Shown here in pieces: positions 7,003 through 15,459 of a DNA stretch of 64,000 nucleotides. Under the pieces are notes generated by a model. The model was given only the letters and a program-made list of their open reading frames with translations, did no database searches and had not been told where the DNA came from. Where the stretch lies: the NCBI GenBank assembly GCA_021780225.1, contig JAJXZF010000021.1, positions 1-64,000 of the forward strand, read 5' to 3'. Position 1 is the stretch's first letter, and each line of letters starts with the position of its first letter. Made by a program: the position numbers and the translations under genes. The DNA is from Deltaproteobacteria bacterium (GTDB lineage: Bacteria > Desulfobacterota > Binatia > Binatales > Binataceae).

Positions 7003-9039
7003 ATGCGATCCGTACCGACATTGCGCGTACGAAAAATTCCGGCGCGCGTGACGCGACCATGCGCCGCGCGGCGATTGCGCGTCGCGTGTCTCGCCGCGAT
7101 ACTGCTGGCCGGCCTGAGCGCTTATGCGGGAACGCCCGCTCAGCAGGCCGCTTCGATTAGCGACCAGGCGTTCGCGATGCTTTCCGGCTTGAATGCGGCG
7201 AGCGGCGGCGGAGCCTCGAATCCGGCGGTCGGTCCGATGGCGGTATTTGCCGGAGACGCCCAGACGCTCAGCCACGCGCTGGCGGCCGGCGGAGGAGCGG
7301 CGGCAGCGTCCGCGATGGCGGCGTTGCAGGCCGACGAGAAATCCGTCGATGCCGCCGCCGGGAGTCATCCGCACGGTTTCGACGCGAATCAATGGAATGC
7401 GATCAAGCGGCAGATGGCGGCGCTGGAGGTCGCGGTTCCGGCAGCCGCCGCCGCGCCCGCGGCGCCGCCTGCGGCTGTGGCGCGTCCGGGCGCCGGTTCC
7501 ACTGAAAAGGCCGCGGTCGAGCCCGCCGCCGCACCGGCGCCGCCCGGCGCGCCGCGGGTCGTGATCGAATCCCGCGGTCTCGACGGCGATACGGTGCGTC
7601 TCAAGGGCTATATGGAAGGCGCCGATCTCGCGAGCGCGGGGCTGTTTGAAAACGGACGCGAGCTGCGCGCCTTTCATATCGACAAAGTCGCGGGCGAGGA
7701 ACGCGTCAATTTCGATCTCGGGTTGGGCAATCCCTCTTCAGCGACCACGATAAGAGTTTTCGATTCCGCGGGCCGGATGGGCGAGGCGTCGGTCCTTGAG
7801 CCTGGTTCGGGTGGCGCGGCGCCCCCGTCGATGCCGTCAGCGGCGGTTGGCGAAAGAGAAGCGTCGAATGAGCCGGAAATTCCCGCGATGCGCCCGCCCA
7901 ACGCGCCGACCGAAGAAGCCGGCGTCGAGGTCGATCGCAATTCTCCCAACTCCGCGACCACCAACCTTGCCGTGATTCCCTCGTATGGCAAACCGCGGCC
8001 GTCGCCCTCGAAACGGCATACGATGGCGAGTCGGCTGGCCGATTTCAATATCGACATAATCTCCGTCAATCAGGTGCAGGCCGTTCCGCCCGTGTATGAA
8101 ATCATTGGACAGATACAGGGCCGCGGCGTGAGCCATGCCGGAATCTATATCGACGGCCGTCTCGTCCATCGCATCCCGACTTCGCGCGGCGCGGAAGTTA
8201 ACAGCTTCGATCAGCGCTTCACGCTCGAAGGCGGAAGGGCGACAGTCCGCGCCTATGCGATGGGCGATCAGTTCAATGAAACGCCGGTCGATTTGAGCAA
8301 TTCGCTCGCGTCGGCCGAACCGATGCCGCCCGCCGTCAGCGCGCCGATGGCCGGCGGCGCAATGATCGGCGGCGGGACGCTGGCGGCGCCGATGAACGGC
8401 GCGGGCATCGTCATCCAAATCGCCGCCGTCGGCACGATTTCGACCACGCAATCCGTGGCCTCGGGCGTGATTTCGGGTCCGCGGATCGCGCGCGCCGGGT
8501 TGTATCAGAACGGAATGCTCGTGCAATCGATTCCGGTCAGCCACGGAATCCGCGCGATGATCGGCTCGCTGTTGCCGGGTTCGTCGAACAACGTCAATTT
8601 CAACGTCCGGTTCGATCCGCAGGCCGGACCGGCGACGATTCGCGCCTACGCCAGCAACGGAACCTACGCTGAGCAGCCCGTCGTCGCGGGCGCCACGAAC
8701 AATCCCTACGCCGGCGCCACGACGACCTACGGCGGCTCGTATTCCTACAGCGCGCCGCCGATCGTAATGTCGCCCTACGGCTACGGCGCGTCGCCTTATG
8801 GCTATGGCGCGCCGCCCTACGGAATGAGTCCGTATGGTTACGGGATGCCGCCGTACGGCGCCAGCCCCTACGGCTATGGCGTGTCGCCATACGGAACGTA
8901 TGCGCCCGCGATGCCGCCGAACGGCGTCTACGCGAATCCGGGCGCGGCAAATCCATATTCGGGCGGAACTTTCGGCGCGCCGCCAATCAACCCCTACGCC
9001 CCTCCGGCCAATCCCTTCTCAGGCCCGCCCGTTCGCTGA
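7003..9039 (+). CDS. Exported protein with three related beta-sandwich-like repeats and a PYGYG-rich tail
   Basis: A 678-residue protein of unrecognised family. The N-terminus is basic and then hydrophobic (VACLAAILLAGLSAYAG), consistent with a signal peptide cleaved near residue 42. An Ala/Pro-rich linker follows. Three related segments come next at about residues 185-262, 364-435 and 479-565, each with an AG.y..G.lv..ip.s.G core and ending in ATIRAYA or ATVRAYA-like strands. The tail (about 590-636) is a low-complexity run of SPYGYG/PPYG units. An in-frame TTG at 6997 is an alternative start; ATG 7003 is preferred. The repeats suggest an adhesive or structural envelope protein, which is inference only. 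Confidence 0.8.
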   Translation: MRSVPTLRVRKIPARVTRPCAARRLRVACLAAILLAGLSAYAGTPAQQAASISDQAFAMLSGLNAASGGGASNPAVGPMAVFAGDAQTLSHALAAGGGAAAASAMAALQADEKSVDAAAGSHPHGFDANQWNAIKRQMAALEVAVPAAAAAPAAPPAAVARPGAGSTEKAAVEPAAAPAPPGAPRVVIESRGLDGDTVRLKGYMEGADLASAGLFENGRELRAFHIDKVAGEERVNFDLGLGNPSSATTIRVFDSAGRMGEASVLEPGSGGAAPPSMPSAAVGEREASNEPEIPAMRPPNAPTEEAGVEVDRNSPNSATTNLAVIPSYGKPRPSPSKRHTMASRLADFNIDIISVNQVQAVPPVYEIIGQIQGRGVSHAGIYIDGRLVHRIPTSRGAEVNSFDQRFTLEGGRATVRAYAMGDQFNETPVDLSNSLASAEPMPPAVSAPMAGGAMIGGGTLAAPMNGAGIVIQIAAVGTISTTQSVASGVISGPRIARAGLYQNGMLVQSIPVSHGIRAMIGSLLPGSSNNVNFNVRFDPQAGPATIRAYASNGTYAEQPVVAGATNNPYAGATTTYGGSYSYSAPPIVMSPYGYGASPYGYGAPPYGMSPYGYGMPPYGASPYGYGVSPYGTYAPAMPPNGVYANPGAANPYSGGTFGAPPINPYAPPANPFSGPPVR

Positions 9040-9121
9040 CCGGCGCTTGGCGTTTATTGCGGCAGCGGTCTTGGTTAGGTTATCATTCAGAGTTTACAGC
9101 TAATCCGAGAGTATAAGCATA

Positions 9122-9685
9122 ATGTTGATTCAGGCGACGCAGCTCCGGCCCGGGATGGTGCTCGAATACAACGGCGGTCTCTGGCGCGTCATGACCATCC
9201 AGCACATCACGCCGGGCAACTGGCGCGGCATGGTGCAGACCAAGCTGCGCAATATCCAGTCCGGATCGCAGACTGAAAACCGCTTCCGTTCGGAAGATCG
9301 CGTCGAGCGGGTAATCCTCGATCAGGTCGAAATGGAGTTCCTCTATCAGGAGGGCAACGATTTCCATTTCATGAACACCGAGACCTACGATCAAATCACG
9401 CTGCCGAAGGATTTGATCGAGGACGTCGCCGGGTATCTGACGCCGAACCTGAAAGTCGAAGTCGAATTTCACAACACCACGCCGCTCAATGTGACGCCGC
9501 CGAAGACCGTTACGATGCGGGTGGTCGAGACCGATCCCGGCATCAAGACCGCCGCGGTCACCAACACGCTCAAGCCGGCGAAGCTCGAAACCGGAATGGT
9601 CGTGCAGGTGCCCCACTTTGTGGCCGAGGGCGACCTGATAACGATCAACACCGAAAACAACGAATATCTTTCGCGTTCGAAGTAA
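9122..9685 (+). CDS. efp: Translation elongation factor P
   Basis: A 187-residue, full-length EF-P with the KOW-like N-terminal domain, central OB domain and C-terminal OB domain ending NTENNEYLSRSK. EF-P binds ribosomes stalled on polyproline and promotes peptide-bond formation. The tip loop, KPGKG in E. coli with Lys34 beta-lysylated, is TPGNWRG here, so the position normally modified is Asn33. No epmA, epmB or earP homologue is seen in the window, which fits an unmodified or differently modified factor. The start matches the family. An RNA methyltransferase gene follows at 9708 on the same strand. Confidence 0.97.
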   Translation: MLIQATQLRPGMVLEYNGGLWRVMTIQHITPGNWRGMVQTKLRNIQSGSQTENRFRSEDRVERVILDQVEMEFLYQEGNDFHFMNTETYDQITLPKDLIEDVAGYLTPNLKVEVEFHNTTPLNVTPPKTVTMRVVETDPGIKTAAVTNTLKPAKLETGMVVQVPHFVAEGDLITINTENNEYLSRSK

Positions 9686-9707
9686 TGCGACTGAACATGG
9701 CGCCGCG

Positions 9708-10931
9708 ATGCGCGGCGTTCGCGCCGCCGCCCAAGCGCCAGTGAACGATCGCGGTCACACCGCGCGCCGCCCTCCGGTATCAAAACCGTGGCCGCCGAAA
9801 CCGATACGCGGTGAAATCCGCTTCGGCCCCAATCTCTATCTTGCGCAGACACATCCGGGGCTGGAAGGCATTCTCTGGAGCGAAATAGAAAAACGCCTGG
9901 GCCATGACGGCGCGCGCGAAGTCGCCCGCCGCACGATCCGCGATCGCGCCGGCGCGACGATTTTTCACGCGGAAAAAATCGATCCGCTGCGCGCCCTGCG
10001 CACCGCCGAAGACCTTTTTGCGCTGATCGGTTACCGCCGGCTTGCCGAAGCTCCCGAAGCTCCGGCGCGTTCGGGCGCGACGCTCGAACGGATTCGCGCG
10101 GCGACCCATCGCGCCCGTTTTATCGAGGAAGCTCTCGCCGCGCGCGGACGCATCGCTCCGGGCAGCCGCGCGGGCAAACGGATTCGGTTTCGCGTCGTTG
10201 CGCGGATGGCGGGCGAGCACGAATTTCGCCGCATCGATCTGCGGCGCGTGGTCGAGGGTGCGATGGCCGATCGCGGCGACCATGCCTGGCGCGCGGCCGG
10301 CGACGAAAGCGAAGCCGACGTCGAGCTGTGGGCCACGATTCTGCCCGGCGAATTTATGCTGGCGCTGAGGCTGAGCGACGACCGGATGCGCCATCGCGAA
10401 TACAAGTCCGCGCACATTCCGGGCTCGCTGCGTCCGGCGATCGCGGCGGCGATGGCGTGGTTGTCGGAACCGCAAGACGACGACGTGATGCTCGATCCGT
10501 TCTGCGGCGCCGGCACGATTTTGATCGAGCGCGCGCATCTGGGGCGTTACTCCAAACTGCTCGGCGGCGACAGCGACCCGCACGCGCTTGATGCCGCGCG
10601 CGAAAATATCGGCCCGCGCCATCAGCCGCTCGAATTGCGCGAATGGAACGCCGCCGCATTGCCGCTCCAACGCGCCGCCGTGACCAAAGTCGTAACCAAT
10701 CTGCCGTGGGGCGCGCGACACGGTACGCACGAGGAAAACCGCGCGCTCTATCCGCCGGCAATCGCTGAAATTCGACGCGTCGCCGCGCCGGGCGCGAAGC
10801 TCGTGATGCTTACCGCCGAGACGCGGTTGATGGAACGAACGCTGCGCGCGGAAGGATTGCGCCCGGAGCGGATTCTGCGGGTCTCGATTCTCGGCGCACC
10901 CGCCGCAATTTACGTGGTTCGCAACATCTAA
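9708..10931 (+). CDS. THUMP-domain RNA (guanine-N2)-methyltransferase, RlmL/Trm14-like
   Basis: A protein of about 407 residues with an N-terminal region (NLYLAQTHPGLEGILWSEIE) and THUMP-like domain, then a class I methyltransferase domain. SAM motif I is DPFCGAGTILIE and the catalytic motif IV is TNLPWG, as in N2-guanine methyltransferases of the Trm14/TrmN/RlmL-N group that act on tRNA or rRNA. The start is uncertain: the ATG at 9708 has no good ribosome site and the first ~33 residues look like non-conserved leader, so a downstream GTG near 9741 is possible. It closely follows efp, suggesting a translation-related unit. Confidence 0.85.
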   Translation: MRGVRAAAQAPVNDRGHTARRPPVSKPWPPKPIRGEIRFGPNLYLAQTHPGLEGILWSEIEKRLGHDGAREVARRTIRDRAGATIFHAEKIDPLRALRTAEDLFALIGYRRLAEAPEAPARSGATLERIRAATHRARFIEEALAARGRIAPGSRAGKRIRFRVVARMAGEHEFRRIDLRRVVEGAMADRGDHAWRAAGDESEADVELWATILPGEFMLALRLSDDRMRHREYKSAHIPGSLRPAIAAAMAWLSEPQDDDVMLDPFCGAGTILIERAHLGRYSKLLGGDSDPHALDAARENIGPRHQPLELREWNAAALPLQRAAVTKVVTNLPWGARHGTHEENRALYPPAIAEIRRVAAPGAKLVMLTAETRLMERTLRAEGLRPERILRVSILGAPAAIYVVRNI

Positions 10932-10943
10932 TTCTGTTGGCGG

Positions 10944-10966
10944 ATGGCCGCGTCACGCGCGGCCAT
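10944..10966. terminator. Hairpin between convergent genes
   Basis: A perfect 9-bp inverted repeat, ATGGCCGCG / CGCGGCCAT with a 5-nt loop, lies just after the plus-strand methyltransferase stop. The opposing minus-strand gene ends at 11044. There is no clear T-tract on either side, so termination is only suggested by position. Confidence 0.4.
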
Positions 10967-11043
10967 GACGGCAGAAATAATCGCCGGCGCCAGTTCGGCG
11001 GCGAAAACCGCGGGCGTGAATCGCGCGGCTGAGATGCGGGCCG

Positions 11044-11823
11044 TTACTCGCGCTCGATCAGATAAGTGGCGCTGGCGCGGACGGTGCGGATCGCATCGCC
11101 GTAGCGCGTCATTTTGAGTCCGGCGCGATCGCCCTCCGCCGCCTCTTCCATCAGCGCCCGCAGCCGCGCGGCGCGTTCCGGCGGCGTGCGATTGAACGAA
11201 ATCCAGTCGTCGAAGCCGGCGCGCGTTTCGCGCACGATTTTCATCGCGATCCGAAATCCCTCCGCCGCGAACATCGCCTCGAATTCGCCGGGCGGCAGCG
11301 CCCGCGCGTGGGTCGGATCGCTCAGCCGCTCCATCCGATTGTGGCGCTCCGACTTTTCGGGATCGTCGGCGCTCAGCAGATCGGCGATCAGCATCCAGCC
11401 GTTTTCTCCCACCACCCGCGCCATCTCGGCGAAGACCCGCCGCGGATTGACGAAATGATGAAACGAAAAACGGCAGACCGCGCCGCTGACGCAGCCCGTC
11501 TTGAGCGGCATCCGTTCGAATTCGCCGGCGATGAATTCGGCGTTGCCGGCGCCGCGCGCCTTGGCGTCGGCGCGCGCCCGCGCCAGGGCCGTCGCGGCGA
11601 AGTCGATTCCGATCGCGCCGCGGCATCGCTCGGCAAAGGCGATCGTCGCCGATCCGGCACCGCAGGCGACGTCGAGCACGAGATCGTCGCGGCCGGCGCC
11701 GGCGGTCGAAACCATGAAGGCGACGAACTTGCGATCTCCGGGAGTTTCGGACGGAGCGTAGGCGGAGGCTTGGCGGCGGAATTGCGCAAGCAGCGTAGGG
11801 CTGGTCCAGATCGATTCGCTCAT
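11044..11823 (-). CDS. Class I SAM-dependent methyltransferase (methyltransf_11/UbiE-like)
   Basis: A 259-residue protein with motif I VLDVACGAGSATIAFA, an acidic strand-2 end IGIDFA, motif post-I EFERMPLK, and FSFHHFVNPRRVFAEMARVV typical of small-molecule methyltransferases. The substrate is unknown. Its C-terminus (TVRASATYLIERE) is complete. It follows rsfS on the same strand after 104 bp and may be the last gene of the rplU-to-rsfS group, although a separate promoter is possible. It converges on the RNA methyltransferase gene. Confidence 0.85.
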   Translation of the reverse strand: MSESIWTSPTLLAQFRRQASAYAPSETPGDRKFVAFMVSTAGAGRDDLVLDVACGAGSATIAFAERCRGAIGIDFAATALARARADAKARGAGNAEFIAGEFERMPLKTGCVSGAVCRFSFHHFVNPRRVFAEMARVVGENGWMLIADLLSADDPEKSERHNRMERLSDPTHARALPPGEFEAMFAAEGFRIAMKIVRETRAGFDDWISFNRTPPERAARLRALMEEAAEGDRAGLKMTRYGDAIRTVRASATYLIERE

Positions 11824-11927
11824 CGCGGCGGCTTACCCTCCAGCGCGGAGCGCCGCGCAGGTTGGCGCGATGTTACCGCCGGCGGACGGCGGATGTCACG
11901 AACGATTGCGACGCGAGTATGTTCGGT

Positions 11928-12326
11928 TCAAGCGAGCGCGCGGGGCGCACGTTCGCGCGCCTGCGATCGCCGCGGTTCGGGCAGTTCGATTTCGCGCGCG
12001 TCGGTCCAGTGGCGTTCGAGCCGGTAGAATTCCCGCGCCGGCTCAAGGAACAGATGGATCACGACGTCGGCGTAGTCGAGCACCACCCAGTGCGCGTGGG
12101 CGAGTCCCTCGATCGCGAGCGGCCGCGCGCCGGCGAGCGTCAGGCGCTCCTCGATGCCGCGGGCGATCGCCTGCACCTGCACGTCGGAACGGCCGGTGGC
12201 GACGATAAAATAGTCGGCGATCGAATTGAGATGTTCGACCTCGAGCACGACGAGATCGAACGCTTTCCGGTCCAGCGCCGCCTCCGCGGCGGCCATCGCT
12301 TTTTGATACGAAGTCAGTTTCGCCAT
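11928..12326 (-). CDS. rsfS: Ribosomal silencing factor RsfS
   Basis: A 132-residue RsfS/Iojap protein. It has the conserved DLVVLEV, SIADYFIVATGRSDVQVQAI and HWVVLDYADVVIHLF segments. RsfS binds ribosomal protein L14 on the 50S subunit and blocks subunit joining when nutrients are short. The start is well supported by GGAGG about 5 nt before the ATG. It follows nadD, the usual neighbour in many bacteria. The C-terminal ~20 residues are Arg/Ala/Glu-rich and go beyond the core domain. Confidence 0.95.
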   Translation of the reverse strand: MAKLTSYQKAMAAAEAALDRKAFDLVVLEVEHLNSIADYFIVATGRSDVQVQAIARGIEERLTLAGARPLAIEGLAHAHWVVLDYADVVIHLFLEPAREFYRLERHWTDAREIELPEPRRSQARERAPRALA

Positions 12327-12372
12327 TTCCTCCGGAATCGATCGGCCGGGCGCGCGATCCGTCGCGGCGGAA

Positions 12373-13023
12373 TCATGGTCCGGCCTGATAGAGCGCGTGG
12401 CGCTCGATATAATCGGCGACGTCGCCTGGCACGAGGTAGCGAATCGACTGATGCGCGGCGATTTTTCGCCGGATTAGAGTGGCTGAAACCGGAAAGAATG
12501 TGGTGGCGACGAACGTGAGTGTATGCCCGCTCGGGTTCACGAAAAAATCTTCTTTTGCAGAGTAGCCAAAGCGTTCGAGCGCCGCAAGCATGCGCGGATC
12601 GGGGCCGTCGGCGCTGTCGGCGGGGCGGGTATGCACGGCGAGATTGCTCAGCCGCGCGATCTCGCCGGCTTCCTTCCAGGTGTCCAGTTCGGCGAACTGA
12701 TCGCCGCCCATGATCAGGAATAATTCCGGTGTGGCGCGCGCCGCCGCGATAAAGTGGCGAATCGTGTCGATCGTATAGGAAGGCCCCGAACGCCGCACTT
12801 CGGCCTCGGAGACCATGAAGTGGCGATTGCCCTTGGTCGCGAGCCGGACCATCTCCAGGCGATGCTCCGCCGGCGCAAGGTCGTCGCCCGATTTGTGCGG
12901 CGGCGCGGTCGCCGGAATGAAATAGACGAGATCGAGGCCCAGCTTTTCGCGGTCCTCCTCGGCGGCGCGCAGATGGCCCAGATGGATTGGATTGAAACTT
13001 CCGCCGAACAGTCCGATTCGCAT
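12373..13023 (-). CDS. nadD: Nicotinate-nucleotide adenylyltransferase
   Basis: A 216-residue NadD that transfers AMP from ATP to nicotinate mononucleotide in NAD synthesis. The nucleotidyltransferase signature GLFGGSFNPIHLGHL is at the N-terminus and the C-terminal SATLIRRKIA (the ISSTxIR motif) is present. The ATG at 13021-13023 is chosen because the protein then begins MRIGLFGGSFNP like its homologues; a TTG at 13056 would add 11 residues. It lies between proA and rsfS, with a 43 bp gap to proA. Confidence 0.95.
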   Translation of the reverse strand: MRIGLFGGSFNPIHLGHLRAAEEDREKLGLDLVYFIPATAPPHKSGDDLAPAEHRLEMVRLATKGNRHFMVSEAEVRRSGPSYTIDTIRHFIAAARATPELFLIMGGDQFAELDTWKEAGEIARLSNLAVHTRPADSADGPDPRMLAALERFGYSAKEDFFVNPSGHTLTFVATTFFPVSATLIRRKIAAHQSIRYLVPGDVADYIERHALYQAGP

Positions 13024-13066
13024 CGTCGCCGCCGTCCCGTGCGGCTCGCCGCTCAAGCCCGCCGCC

Positions 13067-14320
13067 TCATCGGCGCACCTGGCCTTCGCCGTGAATCACA
13101 TATTTGTAGATCGTCAGCTCCCGCAGGCCCATCGGTCCGCGCGCGTGCAGGCGGTTCGTCGAGATTCCGGTCTCCGCGCCGAAGCCGAATTCAAAGCCGT
13201 CGGTGAAGCGGGTCGAGGCGTTCACGTAAACGGTCGCGGAATCGACTTCTCGCGCGAAGCGCGCGGCGGCTGCGGAATCGGCGGTGACGATCGCGTCGGC
13301 CAGGCCCGATCCATGGCGGCCGATGAACTCGATCGCCTCGTCGAGCGAAGCGACGGTTTTAACCGCGAGAATCAGGTCGAGGTATTCGGCGTCCCAGTCG
13401 GCATCGGCCGCCGCCGCGCAATCGGGAAGCAGCGTGCGGGCGCGATCGTCGCCGCGCAGCTCGACTCCCGCCGCGCGCATCCGCGCGCCGAGCTTCGGCA
13501 GGAACCGCGCGGCCACGTCCGCGTGAACGATCATCGTTTCCATCGCGTTGCAGACCGACGGCCGGCTGCACTTGGCGTTGAAACAGATTTCCTCGGCCAT
13601 CGCGAGGTCGGCGGCGCGATCGACGTAGGTGTGGCAGACGCCGTCGAAGTGCGGCAGGATCGGCACGGCCGAGCCGGCGAGCGCTTCTTTGAGCGATTTG
13701 CCGCCGCGCGGGATAATCAGGTCGATCGACTCCGGATGGCGTTTCAGGATTTGAATCGCCTCGCGATCGGGGTTGCGCACCATCGCGACGCATGCCGGAT
13801 CGAAACCTTCGGCCTCGATCGCGTCGGCCATCAAGCGTCCCAGCTCGCGATTGGTCTCGAGCGCCTCGCGTCCGCCGCGCAGCACGACCGCGTTGCCCGC
13901 CTTGAAGCCGAGCGCGCCGGCGTCGACGGTGACGTTGGGCCGCGCTTCGTAAATTATCGCGATTACGCCGAGCGGAACGCGGACCTGCCGGATTGCGAGT
14001 CCGTTCGGACGCCGCCACGACGAAATCGTCTCGCCGACCGGATCGGGCAGGGCGGCAATCTCTTCGACTCCGCGCGCGATTGCGCCGATGCGATCGGCGT
14101 CGAGCGCGAGCCGGTCGAGCATCGCGCCCGAGATTCCCGCGGCGCGCGCGTTTTCGAGATCGCCGCGGTTAGCGGCGATCAGCGCGTCGCCGGCGCCGCG
14201 CAGCGATGCGGCGAGCCGCCTGAGCGCGGCGTTCTTGCGCTCGGTCGTGGCGAGCGACAAGCCGCGCGCGGCGCGCCGCGCAGCGGCAAGCAGCGTCAAA
14301 ATTTCAGTTTCGAGGTTCAT
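13067..14320 (-). CDS. proA: Glutamate-5-semialdehyde dehydrogenase (gamma-glutamyl phosphate reductase)
   Basis: A 417-residue ProA, the second step of proline synthesis, reducing gamma-glutamyl phosphate with NADPH. Typical segments include PLGVIAIIYEARPNVTVDA, LRGGREA, IIPRGGKSL, the catalytic-Cys region FNAKCSRPSVCNAMET and GPMGLRELTIYKYV at the end. Its ATG overlaps the proB stop codon by 4 bp (ATGA), so the two are translationally coupled. The length is normal. Confidence 0.97.
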   Translation of the reverse strand: MNLETEILTLLAAARRAARGLSLATTERKNAALRRLAASLRGAGDALIAANRGDLENARAAGISGAMLDRLALDADRIGAIARGVEEIAALPDPVGETISSWRRPNGLAIRQVRVPLGVIAIIYEARPNVTVDAGALGFKAGNAVVLRGGREALETNRELGRLMADAIEAEGFDPACVAMVRNPDREAIQILKRHPESIDLIIPRGGKSLKEALAGSAVPILPHFDGVCHTYVDRAADLAMAEEICFNAKCSRPSVCNAMETMIVHADVAARFLPKLGARMRAAGVELRGDDRARTLLPDCAAAADADWDAEYLDLILAVKTVASLDEAIEFIGRHGSGLADAIVTADSAAAARFAREVDSATVYVNASTRFTDGFEFGFGAETGISTNRLHARGPMGLRELTIYKYVIHGEGQVRR

Positions 14321-15459
14321 CCGAGATCTTCAATCAGCACGAAGTTGTCGCGATGGATGATTTCGTCGGCGATCTTGTAGCCAAGTATCCGCGCGATTTC
14401 GTGCGAACGGGTCCCTTTCAGCCGCGCCACGTCGGCGGCGGGATAATTCACCAGTCCGCGTCCGAATTCCACTCCCTCGTGATCGAGCAGGCTCACGCAA
14501 TCGCCGCTTGTGAACTCGCCACGCACGTCGCGGATTCCCGAGGGCAGCAGGCTGCGTCCGCGATTGCGCAGCGCCTCGGCGGCGCCGCGATCGACCGCGA
14601 GCGCGCCGGCCGGCTTGAGCGCGAAGGCGATCCAGTGTTTGCGCCCGCGCATCCGCCGCCGCGCCGGCACGATCAGGGTGCCGATTTCGCGTTCGGGATC
14701 GAGCGCCGCGAGCAGCGCTTCCGGCTCGCGTCCGGGCGCGATGATCACGCCGATTCCGGCGCGCGCGGCCTGCCGCGCCGCCTTTACCTTGGTGGCCATT
14801 CCGCCGCTGCCGAGCGGCCCCGCGCGTTCGGCGGCGAAACCGCGCATCCCGGCCTCGGCGTCAGCGATCAGCGGGATCAGCCGGGCGTCGGCGCGCTTGC
14901 GCGGATCGCCGGTGTAAAGTCCGCGCACGTCGCTGAGGATAATCAGCGCCTGCGCGCCGGCCATCTCGGCGACCAATGCGGACAGCACGTCGTTGTCGCC
15001 CATCCGGATTTCTTCGACCGCGACGGTGTCGTTCTCATTGACGATCGGAATCGCGCCGGCGTCGAGCAGCGCCGCGATCGTGCGCGTGGCGTTGAGCCGG
15101 CGTTGGCGTTCGGCGACGTCCTGATGGGTAAGGAGAAGTTGCGCGACGGTCCGCCGATGTTCGTCGAAGGCCTTGGCCCATTGCCGCATCAGCTCGATCT
15201 GGCCGGCGGCGGCGGCGGCCTGACGCTCCGCGATCGTGACCGCGCGGCCGCGCAATCGCGCCCGCCCGGCGGCGATCGCGCCGGAAGTGACGAGGACGAT
15301 TTCCAATCCCGCGCGCATCGACTGTTCGATTTGCGCGGCGAGGCCGGCGATCGCGTCCGCGCGCAAGCCGTCCTGATCGGACAGCACCGCGCTGCCGACC
15401 TTGACCACGACCCGGCGCGCGCCGGCGAGCAGTTCGCGCTTGTGGTTCAACTGGGGCAT
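14317..15459 (-). CDS. proB: Glutamate 5-kinase with PUA domain
   Basis: A 380-residue ProB. The amino-acid-kinase domain (VVVKVGSAVLSD, VTSGAIAAGRARL, VNENDTVAVEEIRMGDND, GSGGMATKVKAARQA) takes the first ~260 residues and a PUA domain follows (SLLPSGIRDVRGEFTSGDCVSL). It phosphorylates glutamate to gamma-glutamyl phosphate, the feedback-controlled first step of proline synthesis. Its start lies inside the end of obgE (13 bp overlap) and its stop overlaps proA, showing tight coupling of obgE-proB-proA. Confidence 0.97.
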   Translation of the reverse strand: MPQLNHKRELLAGARRVVVKVGSAVLSDQDGLRADAIAGLAAQIEQSMRAGLEIVLVTSGAIAAGRARLRGRAVTIAERQAAAAAGQIELMRQWAKAFDEHRRTVAQLLLTHQDVAERQRRLNATRTIAALLDAGAIPIVNENDTVAVEEIRMGDNDVLSALVAEMAGAQALIILSDVRGLYTGDPRKRADARLIPLIADAEAGMRGFAAERAGPLGSGGMATKVKAARQAARAGIGVIIAPGREPEALLAALDPEREIGTLIVPARRRMRGRKHWIAFALKPAGALAVDRGAAEALRNRGRSLLPSGIRDVRGEFTSGDCVSLLDHEGVEFGRGLVNYPAADVARLKGTRSHEIARILGYKIADEIIHRDNFVLIEDLG

